A stretch of 37,565 nucleotides of DNA from Actinomycetes bacterium (GTDB lineage Bacteria > Actinomycetota > Aquicultoria > Aquicultorales > Aquicultoraceae). Where the stretch lies: contig JAJYQA010000005.1 in the NCBI GenBank assembly GCA_021794835.1, positions 29,296 to 66,860 of the forward strand. The letters run 5' to 3'. The position numbers were made by a program, and so were the translations under genes. Positions 29,676-37,565 of the stretch are shown here, in pieces (the stretch's first letter is position 1; each line of letters opens with the position of its first letter). The notes below the pieces were generated by a model. It saw only the letters and a list, made by a program, of their open reading frames with translations, had not been told where the DNA came from and searched no databases.

Positions 29676-31511
29676 CTACTGCCTACCTATGTAGATTGTT
29701 ATATTTGCATTGCTCTTTTTTTCTTGCGTACCGGCGTTGGGGTTTTGAGTTACAACCATACCAACATCTTGTGACGTTGGGGCTGGGATGTCGTTAGAAA
29801 CTACGGTAAAGCCCGCACTTTGTAGGATGTTTGTGGCATCGGCTTCGGACTTACCGATAACATTGGGAACACTTATCATCTCCGGTCCTTCGCTTATGAC
29901 CACGGTAACGTTTGAGCCCTTCCTGGCCTCGCTCCCGCTTGCCGGAGATGTCCTTATTACGTTACCTTTGGAGACGGTATCACTATATTCCTCAGAGGTA
30001 GTAACCTTAAATCCTGCCTGCTGAAGGGCATTTTGAGCATCGGTAGAGCTATCTCCGTAGACGTCCGGAATTTGCTCTATCGCCGGCCCTTTGCTTACGA
30101 TAAGAACGACCTGGGTACCTTCCACAACCTTTTGCCCGGCAGCTGGGTCGGTACGGATCACCAGCCCCTCCGAGACGACATCACTGTTTTCGTATTTTGT
30201 GTCGCCAACGTTAAGGCCCGCCTTGATCAGCCTAGATGTTGCCCGAGATTCTCCTTCTCCACCTACATCGGGGATAATTTTCATATTCTTGCCCTTGCTT
30301 AAGGTAACGTAGATGATACTTCCTGCATCTTTTTTATCGCCGGGGTTTGGGTCTTGGCTTATAACCAAGCCTGGCTTTACTATATTGCTATATTGACGCT
30401 CCCTCTCTTTAATTTTAAAACCGGCCGCTTTCAAGGTCTTCTTGGCCTTAGCAAAAGTATCGCCCTGTATATTAGGGACTTCAACGACCTTCTTACCGTT
30501 AATGATGTGTGCAAAGGCAAGCCAGCCGCCTAATGCAAAAATTAGAATAATCGCTACGGCAAGTAGAGACCCGCGACCTCGCCGCTTAGGCTTTTGCTTA
30601 GATTTTTCCGCAAGGGAAGGTTGCTCAATACGGGCGGTCCGGTCGGGCGCCATCAACATTGTTTCTTGCTCCTCGGGAGCGGTTGCGGTAATTGGCATAC
30701 CCTCCATCAGCCGCATGATATCGTTGCGCATCTCAGATGCGTTTTGGTACCTGCTTTCCGGGTTTTTAGCCATTGCTTTTTGTATGATAACCTGCAATGC
30801 CTCCGGAATGCTGGGGTTTAGCTCGCGGGGCGGAGTTGGATACTCGTGGACATGCTTTAAGGCAATGGCGACCGGGTTGTCTCCCACAAAAGGAATCTTG
30901 CCGGTGACCATTTCGTAGAGCACTATCCCTGTTGAGTAGATATCCGAGGTGATGCCAACATCTTGGCCACGGGCCTGCTCGGGGGAGAGGTAATGCGCCG
31001 TGCCCAGGATTGTGCCGGTCTGCGTCATAGTTGAAGTGCCGGCACGCGCTATCCCAAAATCAGTGACTTTTACTTCACCCTCGCGGGTCAAGATTATGTT
31101 GTGCGGTTTGATGTCGCGGTGTACTATCTGGTGCTTGTGTGCAAAGCTTAGTGCCGAAAGCACCTTCTTGGCTATTTCCATTGCCTCTCTGGGGGGAATT
31201 GTCCCGTTCAGGCTAATGTATTTTTTCAAGCTTTGACCCTCAAGGAGCTCCATGACGATAAAATAGGTGCCGTTCTCGCTTCCCCAGTCGTAGATGTTTA
31301 CGATGTTGGGGTGGTTCAGGCTGGCCGCAGCCTGGGCCTCGCGCCTGAAACGGGATACAAAATCCTCGTCCTCGGCGAAGTATTTATGAAGGACTTTTAC
31401 CGCCACAGGTCGGTCCAAGACAGTATCGATGGCCTTATAGACATCGGCCATACCACCGGATCCGATCTTAGCGATAATTTTATACCTGTCGTTGAAGACC
31501 TGTTGCTCCAT
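29676..31511 (-). CDS. pknB: Ser/Thr protein kinase PknB with four PASTA domains
   Basis: This membrane kinase senses peptidoglycan fragments or lipid II and phosphorylates division and wall-synthesis proteins. Kinase residues are IGSGGMADVYKA (P-loop, about 16-27), Lys39, HRDIKPHN (Asp133), DFG at 151-153, an activation loop with several Thr (TSTMTQTGTILGTAHYLSPEQ region) and TSDIYSTG. A cytoplasmic linker leads to one transmembrane helix at about 316-339. Four PASTA repeats fill residues about 342-611. In mycobacteria the orthologue is the last gene of the fhaA-pknB cluster, as here. A 192-base gap separates it from the PBP gene, so it may have its own promoter. Confidence 0.95.
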   Translation of the reverse strand: MEQQVFNDRYKIIAKIGSGGMADVYKAIDTVLDRPVAVKVLHKYFAEDEDFVSRFRREAQAAASLNHPNIVNIYDWGSENGTYFIVMELLEGQSLKKYISLNGTIPPREAMEIAKKVLSALSFAHKHQIVHRDIKPHNIILTREGEVKVTDFGIARAGTSTMTQTGTILGTAHYLSPEQARGQDVGITSDIYSTGIVLYEMVTGKIPFVGDNPVAIALKHVHEYPTPPRELNPSIPEALQVIIQKAMAKNPESRYQNASEMRNDIMRLMEGMPITATAPEEQETMLMAPDRTARIEQPSLAEKSKQKPKRRGRGSLLAVAIILIFALGGWLAFAHIINGKKVVEVPNIQGDTFAKAKKTLKAAGFKIKERERQYSNIVKPGLVISQDPNPGDKKDAGSIIYVTLSKGKNMKIIPDVGGEGESRATSRLIKAGLNVGDTKYENSDVVSEGLVIRTDPAAGQKVVEGTQVVLIVSKGPAIEQIPDVYGDSSTDAQNALQQAGFKVTTSEEYSDTVSKGNVIRTSPASGSEARKGSNVTVVISEGPEMISVPNVIGKSEADATNILQSAGFTVVSNDIPAPTSQDVGMVVTQNPNAGTQEKKSNANITIYIGRQ

Positions 31512-31620
31512 CTACTGCTCTAAGACTCCCGTAATAAAAAGCTTCGTCTCTTGACCTAAGTTTCCTGCGATATCAAGCTTATCAGATTTCCGATAACTAA
31601 CATATTATCATAAACCGGAA

Positions 31621-31640
31621 GTAGCCAGAAGCCAGAGGGA
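31621..31640. repeat. CAGAAG-type short repeat
   Basis: Two CAGAAGC/CAGAGGG units lie in the pbpA-pknB gap, related to the tract at 6703. Confidence 0.4.
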
Positions 31641-31703
31641 ATTCAAATTCTTCTCCCCTTTTGGCCCTTTCTTGCCGATATAAATTGGGCCGCTATATTT
31701 CTT

Positions 31704-33107
31704 TTAATTCTTTGGCTTTTTAAGTGCTTCCTGCATGATTTCTCTGGCAATTGGGGCGGCGGTACGCCCCCCGATGCCGCCGTTTTCAATAATTACCGCA
31801 ACTAAAACTTGCGGGTTCTCGGCTGGGGCAAATCCCACAAACCAGGCGTGCGGATTGTCTTTGCCGACTTCGGCGGTCCCCGTCTTGCCGGCCACCTGCA
31901 CGCCAGGTATTTTTGCCGCTTTTCCTGTACCTTCGTTTACCACCCTTTCCATGAGGGACTTTACGATTTGCGAGGTCCCATGTTTCATCGGGGAAAGCCA
32001 CACCTTGGGACTTGCCTCATAGACGGTATTGCCGCCCGCGTCCTGGATTTTTTTGACCAGATAAGGTTGCATAATCTTGCCGTCGTTTGCGACAGCCGCG
32101 CCGATCAGAGCCATGGTAAGCGGCGTTGCCTGGACCCTGCCTTGCCCAACCGAGCTCCAGGCGACCTCGAGGGGGTCCATCTCGGAGGCCTGTGGGATGC
32201 GGCTTTCCGATGCCGGCAGGTCAAACGGGGGTTTTTCGCCAAAACCAAAGGCTCTGGCAGCATCAACAAGCTTCGGCCCACCTAGGCTCTTGCTAACCTG
32301 GGCAAATACCGTGTTTACTGATTTTGCAAAGGCGTCGGCAAAGGTAATCCTACTGTAGTTTTCACCCGCGAAGTTGGTGACCTTACCGCCGTATATTTTA
32401 ATGGTACCCGGCGCGTCAAAAACGGTACCGGTGGTAGCAGATGCGTTTTCCAAGGCTGCGGCTGCGGTTACCATTTTAAAAGTAGAACCTGGTGTAAAAC
32501 GGCTCTGAGTTGCCCGATTTAGCATTGGCCCATTCGGGTCGTTGATGAGTGTGTTCCAATTCTGGTCCACGTTGTTTGGGTTGTAGCTAGGGTGGCTTGC
32601 CAGGGCAAGCACTGCACCCGTTTTTGGATTAAGAACAACTATTGCGCCCTTTCTTGACCCGAGCAGGCGGTCTGCCGTCTTCTGAATATCCATATTAACA
32701 GTGAGGGATAGGTTATCCCCCGGGACGTCTTTCCCTAAGAGTCGCTTTATATAATCTTCGGGCGATGATACCTTAGTTTGACCCGAGAGGTACTCATCAA
32801 AGGTAAGCTCAAGGCCGGCCCGGCCATATTCTGTCGAGTAGTATCCAGTAATTGGGGAGGCAAGTTCACCCTCTGGATAATATCTTTTATACGTGTCTCC
32901 AACTTTGCGGCTGGTCGCAAGGACCTGTCCATCAGCGGATATGATGTCTCCGCGCCTAATCTTCTGCTTGTTTAAAGTTGGTCGGATGTTCTCTGGCTTT
33001 GCAGTTAGCTCGCTTGCCGCAATGAACTGCAGGTAAGTTAAGTTAACGATAATCACAATAAAGGCCGCTGTAATAATTATGCCAAGTCGCCCAATTCGCT
33101 TATTCAA
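31704..33107 (-). CDS. pbpA: Penicillin-binding protein, class B (PbpA)
   Basis: This is a class B transpeptidase that cross-links peptidoglycan with the RodA glycosyltransferase. The protein has 467 residues from the TTG at 33107, chosen because AAGGAGG lies 9 bases upstream and because the frame then begins NKRIGRLGIIIT before the single transmembrane helix (8-30). Catalytic motifs: Ser208-x-x-Lys211 in TPGSTFK, Ser262-Val-Asn264 (KSVN), and KTGT at 408-411. The longer frame to ATG 33149 lies wholly within rodA. The start overlaps the rodA stop by 8 bases, so they are coupled. The length and lack of PASTA domains match mycobacterial PbpA. Confidence 0.95.
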   Translation of the reverse strand: MNKRIGRLGIIITAAFIVIIVNLTYLQFIAASELTAKPENIRPTLNKQKIRRGDIISADGQVLATSRKVGDTYKRYYPEGELASPITGYYSTEYGRAGLELTFDEYLSGQTKVSSPEDYIKRLLGKDVPGDNLSLTVNMDIQKTADRLLGSRKGAIVVLNPKTGAVLALASHPSYNPNNVDQNWNTLINDPNGPMLNRATQSRFTPGSTFKMVTAAAALENASATTGTVFDAPGTIKIYGGKVTNFAGENYSRITFADAFAKSVNTVFAQVSKSLGGPKLVDAARAFGFGEKPPFDLPASESRIPQASEMDPLEVAWSSVGQGRVQATPLTMALIGAAVANDGKIMQPYLVKKIQDAGGNTVYEASPKVWLSPMKHGTSQIVKSLMERVVNEGTGKAAKIPGVQVAGKTGTAEVGKDNPHAWFVGFAPAENPQVLVAVIIENGGIGGRTAAPIAREIMQEALKKPKN

Positions 33108-34362
33108 CTTGGGTCGCCTCCTTTGCGGATATAACAAGAAGCAAGGCAAGCAGGATGAAGTTCATAAGAATCGAGCTTCCGCCGTAGCTCATGTAGGGAA
33201 GGGTTACTCCGGTTAGCGGTATAAGTTTCGTTGTGCCGCCAATAATGGTAAAGCTTTGCAGAGCAAAGACGCTTGCCAGGCCCACCGCAACCAGGCGGCC
33301 GAAATCGTTTTTTGCAAGTAGCGCGATTTTTAGCCCACGCAGGGTAAAGAGCAAGAAGGAGAGAACAACTGCAACACCACCAAGAAGCCCCAGCTCTTCA
33401 GCAATGCTTGAGAAGATAAAGTCGGTCTGCACCGCCGGAATTAGCGTAGGGTGGCCAAGTCCCAATCCGGATCCGGTAAGCCCTCCGCTTGCAATTGCAA
33501 AAATTGACTGGACTATTTGATATCCCCTGCCCGATGGGTCGATCCAGGGATCAAGCCAAATATCGACCCGCGCCTGCACGTAGCTAAAGGCAAAGTAGCT
33601 CGCGGTTACCCCAGCAATAAATAAGATAAATCCGAGCGAGACGTACACCGGCCGACCGGTTGCAACGTAGAGCATCACCAGGAATAGTCCAAGGAAAAGG
33701 AGCGATGTACCAAGGTCTCGCTCTAGAATCAGTGTCACGAGCGAGATAAGCCACATCGCAATTAAGGGACCCAGGTGTTTTAGCTCGGGCAACCAGAATC
33801 CGAAGACACGCTTGGTTGAAATTGAGAGAAGCTCACGCTTCTCGCCAAGGTAGGCAGCTAGGAAAAAGACAAAGAAAATCTTGGCTATTTCGGCTGGCTG
33901 AAACGAGACCGGTCCGAAACTAATCCAGAGTTTAGCGCCGCCCCTCTCCACCCCGATAAAGGCTGGGGCGAAAAGAAGGATAATTCCGACGATTGCCCAG
34001 GTATATTTGTAATCTTTTAGCCACTGGTAGCGTCTCAGGGTGGAAAACACGACAAGTATGGCAATTGTTCCCGCTGAGATCCAAATTGCCTGCGCAATTG
34101 CAAGGTCCGGTTTGAGCCGCCAAATCATAACCAATCCCAGCCCAGATAAAAAAGCCGAGAGTGGAAGAAGCGTTGGATCGGCTTCACGGACAAAGTAGCG
34201 GTTTGCGGCATGAAGAACAATAAACATGGATGAGAGAAGGCCGGCAATCCTAAGCGCGCCCGCGATTGGCTGCGCGGTTGTCTGCGAAACTAAAAAGAAA
34301 CCTACAAATATGGGTACCAGCGCAAAAAATAAAAGAAGTAATTCGATGTTTCGGCGGCTCAG
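33100..34362 (-). CDS. rodA: RodA/FtsW-family peptidoglycan glycosyltransferase; start unusual
   Basis: This SEDS polymerase extends glycan strands with its PBP partner. It has about eleven transmembrane segments and the typical IVQSIFAIASGGLTGSGLG and PYMSYGGSS motifs. The first ATG in frame (34227) gives 375 residues but cuts off the family's first helices. Upstream in the same frame lies SRRNIELLLLFFALVPIFVG, clearly homologous to the N-terminus of actinobacterial RodA. No standard start codon precedes it; CTG at 34360-34362 is the nearest near-cognate. ATG 34373-34375 would give MVIRLSRRNIEL if one A were removed from ATTAAGG. So either a CTG start or a one-base change is involved. pstP ends 6 bases upstream. 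Confidence 0.85.
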   Translation of the reverse strand: MSRRNIELLLLFFALVPIFVGFFLVSQTTAQPIAGALRIAGLLSSMFIVLHAANRYFVREADPTLLPLSAFLSGLGLVMIWRLKPDLAIAQAIWISAGTIAILVVFSTLRRYQWLKDYKYTWAIVGIILLFAPAFIGVERGGAKLWISFGPVSFQPAEIAKIFFVFFLAAYLGEKRELLSISTKRVFGFWLPELKHLGPLIAMWLISLVTLILERDLGTSLLFLGLFLVMLYVATGRPVYVSLGFILFIAGVTASYFAFSYVQARVDIWLDPWIDPSGRGYQIVQSIFAIASGGLTGSGLGLGHPTLIPAVQTDFIFSSIAEELGLLGGVAVVLSFLLFTLRGLKIALLAKNDFGRLVAVGLASVFALQSFTIIGGTTKLIPLTGVTLPYMSYGGSSILMNFILLALLLVISAKEATQVE

Positions 34363-34368
34363 CCTTAA

Positions 34369-35118
34369 TCACCATCCAATTCTAAGCAAGCGGCCAATAT
34401 GAGAGGTTGGGCCACTATCTGGCTCAAACAAAACCACGGTAATGTTGTCTTTACCTCCACGGTCATTTGCCCAACTTATAAGCTCGCGGGCAGCTTCGTC
34501 CAAATCTTCTTTGTCCCGTAGGACCTCGGCGATCTCGTTGTCGGAAAGCATTGCGTTAAGCCCATCAGTGCAAAGTAAAAACCTGTCGCCGGGGAGTATG
34601 TCCTCAATACTTAAATCTACCTCTACATCGATCTCGCTTCCAATTGCCCTTGTAATTATGCTTCTCTGGGGGTGAACTTCCGCTTCTTCTGGTTTTAAGT
34701 GTCCGCTTTGCACCATCTGTGCAACGAGAGAGTGGTCGTTGGTAAGCTGAGAGAGCTTGCCGTCTCGCAACAGATAAAGCCGCGAGTCGCCAACGTGTCC
34801 TATGTATAGTTTATCACCATTTGGCATAGCAACGGTTAAAGTTGTGCCCATGCCGCGCATATCCAAATCTTTCAAGGCTCTCTTGTAGATATCCTGGTTG
34901 GCCTGCTTTACCGCCCTGATTATTCTATGTTCAAGTGTTTCCTTGCTACGTTTGGTTAGGCCCGTTTTTAAAATATCGAGCGCGGTGACGCTTGCGACTT
35001 CACCCGCACGGTGGCCTCCCATACCATCGGCAACGGCAAAGATACTGCCGTCTGCGATATAGCTATCTTCGTTTAGATTTCGTTTTTTACCAACATCGGT
35101 GATTGCGTAATACTTCAT
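34369..35118 (-). CDS. pstP: PP2C-type Ser/Thr phosphatase PstP
   Basis: PstP reverses phosphorylation by PknB. The 249-residue protein is a single PPM domain with the metal motifs DVGKKRNLNEDSY (about 8-20), VADGMGGHRAGE (32-43), GHVGDSRLYLL (106-116) and DRGGKDNITVVLF (near 226-238). Mycobacterial PstP has an extra transmembrane and extracellular part. This one stops after the catalytic domain, so it should be cytosolic. ATG 35118 begins 3 bases after the fhaB stop. The operon order matches the mycobacterial one. Confidence 0.95.
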   Translation of the reverse strand: MKYYAITDVGKKRNLNEDSYIADGSIFAVADGMGGHRAGEVASVTALDILKTGLTKRSKETLEHRIIRAVKQANQDIYKRALKDLDMRGMGTTLTVAMPNGDKLYIGHVGDSRLYLLRDGKLSQLTNDHSLVAQMVQSGHLKPEEAEVHPQRSIITRAIGSEIDVEVDLSIEDILPGDRFLLCTDGLNAMLSDNEIAEVLRDKEDLDEAARELISWANDRGGKDNITVVLFEPDSGPTSHIGRLLRIGW

Positions 35119-35121
35119 TTT

Positions 35122-35535
35122 TTACTCATTAAACTGAAAAGTGCTTGCGCCTATTTTAAATTTACTTCCTCTTGTTAGTCTTACGGAATCTTTAATCTTG
35201 CGGTCACCCATTGTCGTGCCATTTGTGCTTTTTAAATCCTCCAGCCAAAAGCCAGCATCGGTGGCGTAGACCCGGGCATGATGCGCTGAGGCAAACGAGT
35301 CTTCCAAGACTATATCGCAATCGGGCGCCCGGCCAATCAATATCTGGTCTACCAGTGGGTAATCAACTTTCCCATCCGGCCCACCTTTTAATATGGTGAT
35401 CCGCGGGAATCTCTCTTCAGTTGCCCCTTTTGCCAAGGAGAAGTCCCTTGAGACAACCCTAATGGCTAAAAACAAAAAGGCGTATATTGCTATAAGAAGT
35501 GCGATATGGAGTAATAGTGTTAACTCGTTAAACAT
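35122..35535 (-). CDS. fhaB: FHA-domain protein FhaB (FipA-like)
   Basis: This phosphothreonine-binding adaptor has an N-terminal transmembrane helix (NELTLLLHIALLIAIYAFLF) and a C-terminal FHA domain. Its phospho-binding residues are in LIGRAPDCDIVLED, followed by SAHHARV and LKSTNGTTMGD. ATG 35535 is chosen because it has AGGAGAG upstream and overlaps the fhaA stop by 8 bases; the longer frame to 35577 lies in fhaA. In mycobacteria the orthologue links PknA/PknB phosphorylation to the division machinery. About 137 residues, the usual length. Confidence 0.92.
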   Translation of the reverse strand: MFNELTLLLHIALLIAIYAFLFLAIRVVSRDFSLAKGATEERFPRITILKGGPDGKVDYPLVDQILIGRAPDCDIVLEDSFASAHHARVYATDAGFWLEDLKSTNGTTMGDRKIKDSVRLTRGSKFKIGASTFQFNE

Positions 35536-36259
35536 CGCTTTCTCTCCTAAACTGAAGCTTGGTAGTCCCGATGACAATAACGTCCCTATTTTTTAAGACA
35601 TACTCGTCAACCGCTGCCCCGTTTATAAAAGTTCCATTGGTGCTACTTAAGTCCTTGAGCAGGTATCGCGAGCCCTGGTTCTCAATTTGGGCGTGATGTC
35701 GTGACACATTTGGGTCACGAATGACGATGTCGTTATCCGATGCCCGCCCAATTTTAGTGAAGGGTGTGGCAAGCAAGAGTCTTGTCTCTTTACCTGCATC
35801 GAATTTTACAAGATAGGCGCCTTCTTTTGTATCCGGGCCGGCATTTAGCCTTAACATTTTAGTTACGCCTGTCTTTGCGGCTTCGACCTCTCGGCTCTCA
35901 AGGCTGCTCTCAATTACAAGCTCGCCCAGCGAGAGCTTGGATAAGCTTTTGAATTCAATTTGCGGAAGACCCACAAGCTCATATCCCTCTTTTTTCGCAT
36001 GTGAGACAAGAAAGCTCTGAAATTCAGGTATGAGCGTCTTCTCGAAGGGTTTAAGTTTTTCGGCATCCTCTTCGCTGGTGATGATGACATAATGGTTTGG
36101 GACATAGACCTTCGATACGCTGATGGAGCGGTGTGCATCCATCTCGCGCACCAATTTTTTTGCTATCTCAACCGGTTGGACACCTGACTTAAACTGCCTG
36201 GTGAAAAAACCTTCCAGCAGGGATTCTATCCTCAGTTCAAATTCCCTCAGTAAGCTCAA
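35528..36259 (-). CDS. fhaA: FHA-domain protein FhaA (DUF3662-FHA)
   Basis: The 243-residue protein has an N-terminal DUF3662 domain (FELRIESLLEGFFTRQFKSG through about residue 115) and a C-terminal FHA domain. FHA motifs are FTKIGRASDNDIVIRDPNVS, RHHAQIE and LKDLSSTNGTFING. Mycobacterial FhaA binds the phosphorylated pseudokinase domain of MviN and regulates lipid II flipping. The mycobacterial protein has a long disordered linker between domains; here the linker is short, about 40 residues. It lies 17 bases behind the kinase gene. Confidence 0.93.
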   Translation of the reverse strand: MSLLREFELRIESLLEGFFTRQFKSGVQPVEIAKKLVREMDAHRSISVSKVYVPNHYVIITSEEDAEKLKPFEKTLIPEFQSFLVSHAKKEGYELVGLPQIEFKSLSKLSLGELVIESSLESREVEAAKTGVTKMLRLNAGPDTKEGAYLVKFDAGKETRLLLATPFTKIGRASDNDIVIRDPNVSRHHAQIENQGSRYLLKDLSSTNGTFINGAAVDEYVLKNRDVIVIGTTKLQFRRESDV

Positions 36260-36276
36260 AATATTCCCCCAGAGAA

Positions 36277-37565
36277 CTACTCTACGAGCTTATCTATCTT
36301 GGCTTCTGCGTCCACGTTTTTGGCCGGGGGCCGAAAGATAGGTAGCAACAATAATATTATAAGAGAAAAAGACAGAGCCTGCATCAACCCGCCCGAGCCA
36401 AGCTTCTCGCCGTAAAGTTTTACCATTAGGCCCTGGTATCCTGCAAAAAGAATTGTAAACCCAGCAAGTATTGCGGAAAACCATCTTCTTGTCCCGCTTA
36501 CCACAGATGCCACCCCCGCGACAATCGCCCACAGGATTGGTTGGGCAAGCAACAGTTTATCCTCAAGAAACGGCCCACTTACAAGTTGGATAATGTAAAT
36601 AGGGTTGGATTGGCCTTTGATAAGCGACCACAAACCGTAGGATTTGACAAGCTCGGGCAGCGTGCTGCTCCTTAAAAAGATGTTCATTAGCTCAAATACT
36701 ATACAGCCAAGGCCCGACACCATAGCGGCTACTACCGGCTTGGTTAAAAGACCGACCAGCACCGGAAAGATAAATGGCACTTTCAAAAGGCCAAAAGCCG
36801 CTCCGCCTGCCGGGGAAACGGAAAGAAGGGGCCATCTTCGGGCGATCAAAAACCAGTAAGGAATAAGTACGAAAATCATAACAAAAAAGAGTCCCAACGA
36901 GTACTTGGTCGCCAAAAGCGACAGCAGGAAGAAGGCGGCTGCCGTGCCGTATTCTGGCCGCAGAAGAACCGTAATATATACCGCAGATGCTCCCAAGAGG
37001 GAAATGCTTCTCGGCATTCCGTACCAGTAGCGAAGCATCGGAAAGAATGGGGCACCTAGAAACAAGGCGGTTGGGGTTCTGGTTATTGATGCCTTATGTT
37101 CCGTAAAGAACTTCCAGAATCTGCCTTGCCAGCCGGTCTCCTCAATCCAGGTTGGCCCAGCATCGATATCTAAGTATCTATTTATGAGATTTGTGAGCAC
37201 CCGCTCGGCGGTCTTACCGGGGCCGCGGAAGCACTCAAGAGCTTTGCGAAACTCGCCTGCCGATTCATAACGGTATTCCGGGCTCTTGGCAAGGGCAGTA
37301 AGCACACACGTATCTAGGTCTTTGCTAAGGGCCGGGTTTAACTCACTTGGTGGAAAGGGCTCTAAGTTCTGAACGAAGTTCATCGTCTCGGCGACCGACT
37401 CTCCACTAAACGGTATGCAGTCAGTTAAAAGCTCATAAAGTACTGTACCAAGAGAAAAGATATCGCTTCTCTCATCGACCGTATCACCGCGCGCCTGCTC
37501 GGGAGACATATAAGCAAAAGTGCCGGTTATATCATTGCTTGCCGTGCTGCCTACTCCTTTAAGTC
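36277..37565 (-). CDS. Ser/Thr kinase fused to a polytopic membrane domain; N-terminus outside window
   Basis: The frame is open to the window edge, so the N-lobe, catalytic loop and DFG motif are not visible. What is seen begins in the activation segment (LKGVGSTASNDITGTFAYMS), then SPEQARG and DERSDIFSLGTVLYELLT, and the rest of the C-lobe to about 130 residues from the edge. A linker follows, then a region of some 280 residues with about nine hydrophobic segments and no PASTA domain. It stands at the head of the fhaA-rodA-pbpA-pknB series. The transmembrane part is not recognised as a known transporter. The visible activation-segment and APE-region motifs are intact, suggesting an active kinase, but this needs the missing part. 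Confidence 0.85.
   Translation of the reverse strand, partial: LKGVGSTASNDITGTFAYMSPEQARGDTVDERSDIFSLGTVLYELLTDCIPFSGESVAETMNFVQNLEPFPPSELNPALSKDLDTCVLTALAKSPEYRYESAGEFRKALECFRGPGKTAERVLTNLINRYLDIDAGPTWIEETGWQGRFWKFFTEHKASITRTPTALFLGAPFFPMLRYWYGMPRSISLLGASAVYITVLLRPEYGTAAAFFLLSLLATKYSLGLFFVMIFVLIPYWFLIARRWPLLSVSPAGGAAFGLLKVPFIFPVLVGLLTKPVVAAMVSGLGCIVFELMNIFLRSSTLPELVKSYGLWSLIKGQSNPIYIIQLVSGPFLEDKLLLAQPILWAIVAGVASVVSGTRRWFSAILAGFTILFAGYQGLMVKLYGEKLGSGGLMQALSFSLIILLLLPIFRPPAKNVDAEAKIDKLVE

Noticed and set aside
33108-33149. N-terminal extension of PbpA to ATG 33149
   Set aside because: These codons are wholly within rodA. TTG 33107 has AAGGAGG at the right distance and starts just before the membrane helix.
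1-37565. CRISPR array, prophage or insertion sequence
   Set aside because: No regularly spaced repeats with unique spacers, no phage structural genes and no transposase frame were seen.

Overview
The window reads as bacterial chromosome from a deep-branching Actinobacteriota-like organism; the phylum is an inference. The strongest evidence is the block 29676-37565. It holds genes for two FHA proteins (fhaA, fhaB), a PP2C phosphatase, RodA, a class B PBP and a PASTA kinase, in the order known from the mycobacterial fhaA-fhaB-pstP-rodA-pbpA-pknA-pknB cluster. Other features are less typical of actinobacteria: mnmG in front of rsmG-parA-parB, a T-box leader, a bifunctional FBP aldolase/phosphatase of the archaeal/thermophile type, and MotAB. 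The mnmG-rsmG-parAB block suggests the window lies near the replication origin. Base composition looks close to balanced, and GTG and TTG starts are common.

Layout, left part (1-11600): the 3' end of mnmG, then rsmG, parA and parB. Next come a YtxH-like protein behind a promoter that carries a perfect palindrome, a convergent small membrane protein, and a type V FBPase flanked by long perfect inverted repeats. A membrane-anchored polysaccharide deacetylase and a glycerate kinase follow. An HTH protein with a decayed nucleotidyltransferase domain separates the kinase from a HAD phosphatase and a GT-A glycosyltransferase, which together look like a glucosyl/mannosyl-glycerate (compatible solute) pathway. 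A single-domain STAS protein with Asp at the usual phospho-serine position closes this part.

Middle part (11700-27660): an ABC exporter pair, a secreted subtilase with two recently duplicated C-terminal repeats, and tRNA-Arg(CCU). A T-box leader, most likely alanine-specific, precedes an aminotransferase and D-Ala-D-Ala ligase. Then come a second YtxH protein, a GNAT, a broken metallophosphoesterase gene, a YihY membrane protein, a PAP2-like protein, 5-formyl-THF cyclo-ligase, a half-size permease, an intracellular AprX-like subtilase and a second ABC exporter pair. tRNA-Gly(CCC) follows, then an HTH-nucleotidyltransferase gene split by a -1 frameshift exactly at an A AAA AAG heptamer.

Right part (27660-37565, mostly minus strand): orphan motA-motB behind a sigma-28-like promoter, a divergent 51-codon membrane protein gene, and the cell-wall/signalling cluster. 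At the distal end of that cluster, truncated by the window edge, is a Ser/Thr kinase fused to a polytopic membrane domain.

Themes: envelope synthesis and its phosphorylation control (PknB, PstP, FhaA, FhaB, RodA, PBP, Ddl), gluconeogenesis and a likely compatible-solute branch, and several genes in visible decay or possible recoding. No CRISPR array, prophage or insertion sequence with a transposase was seen.
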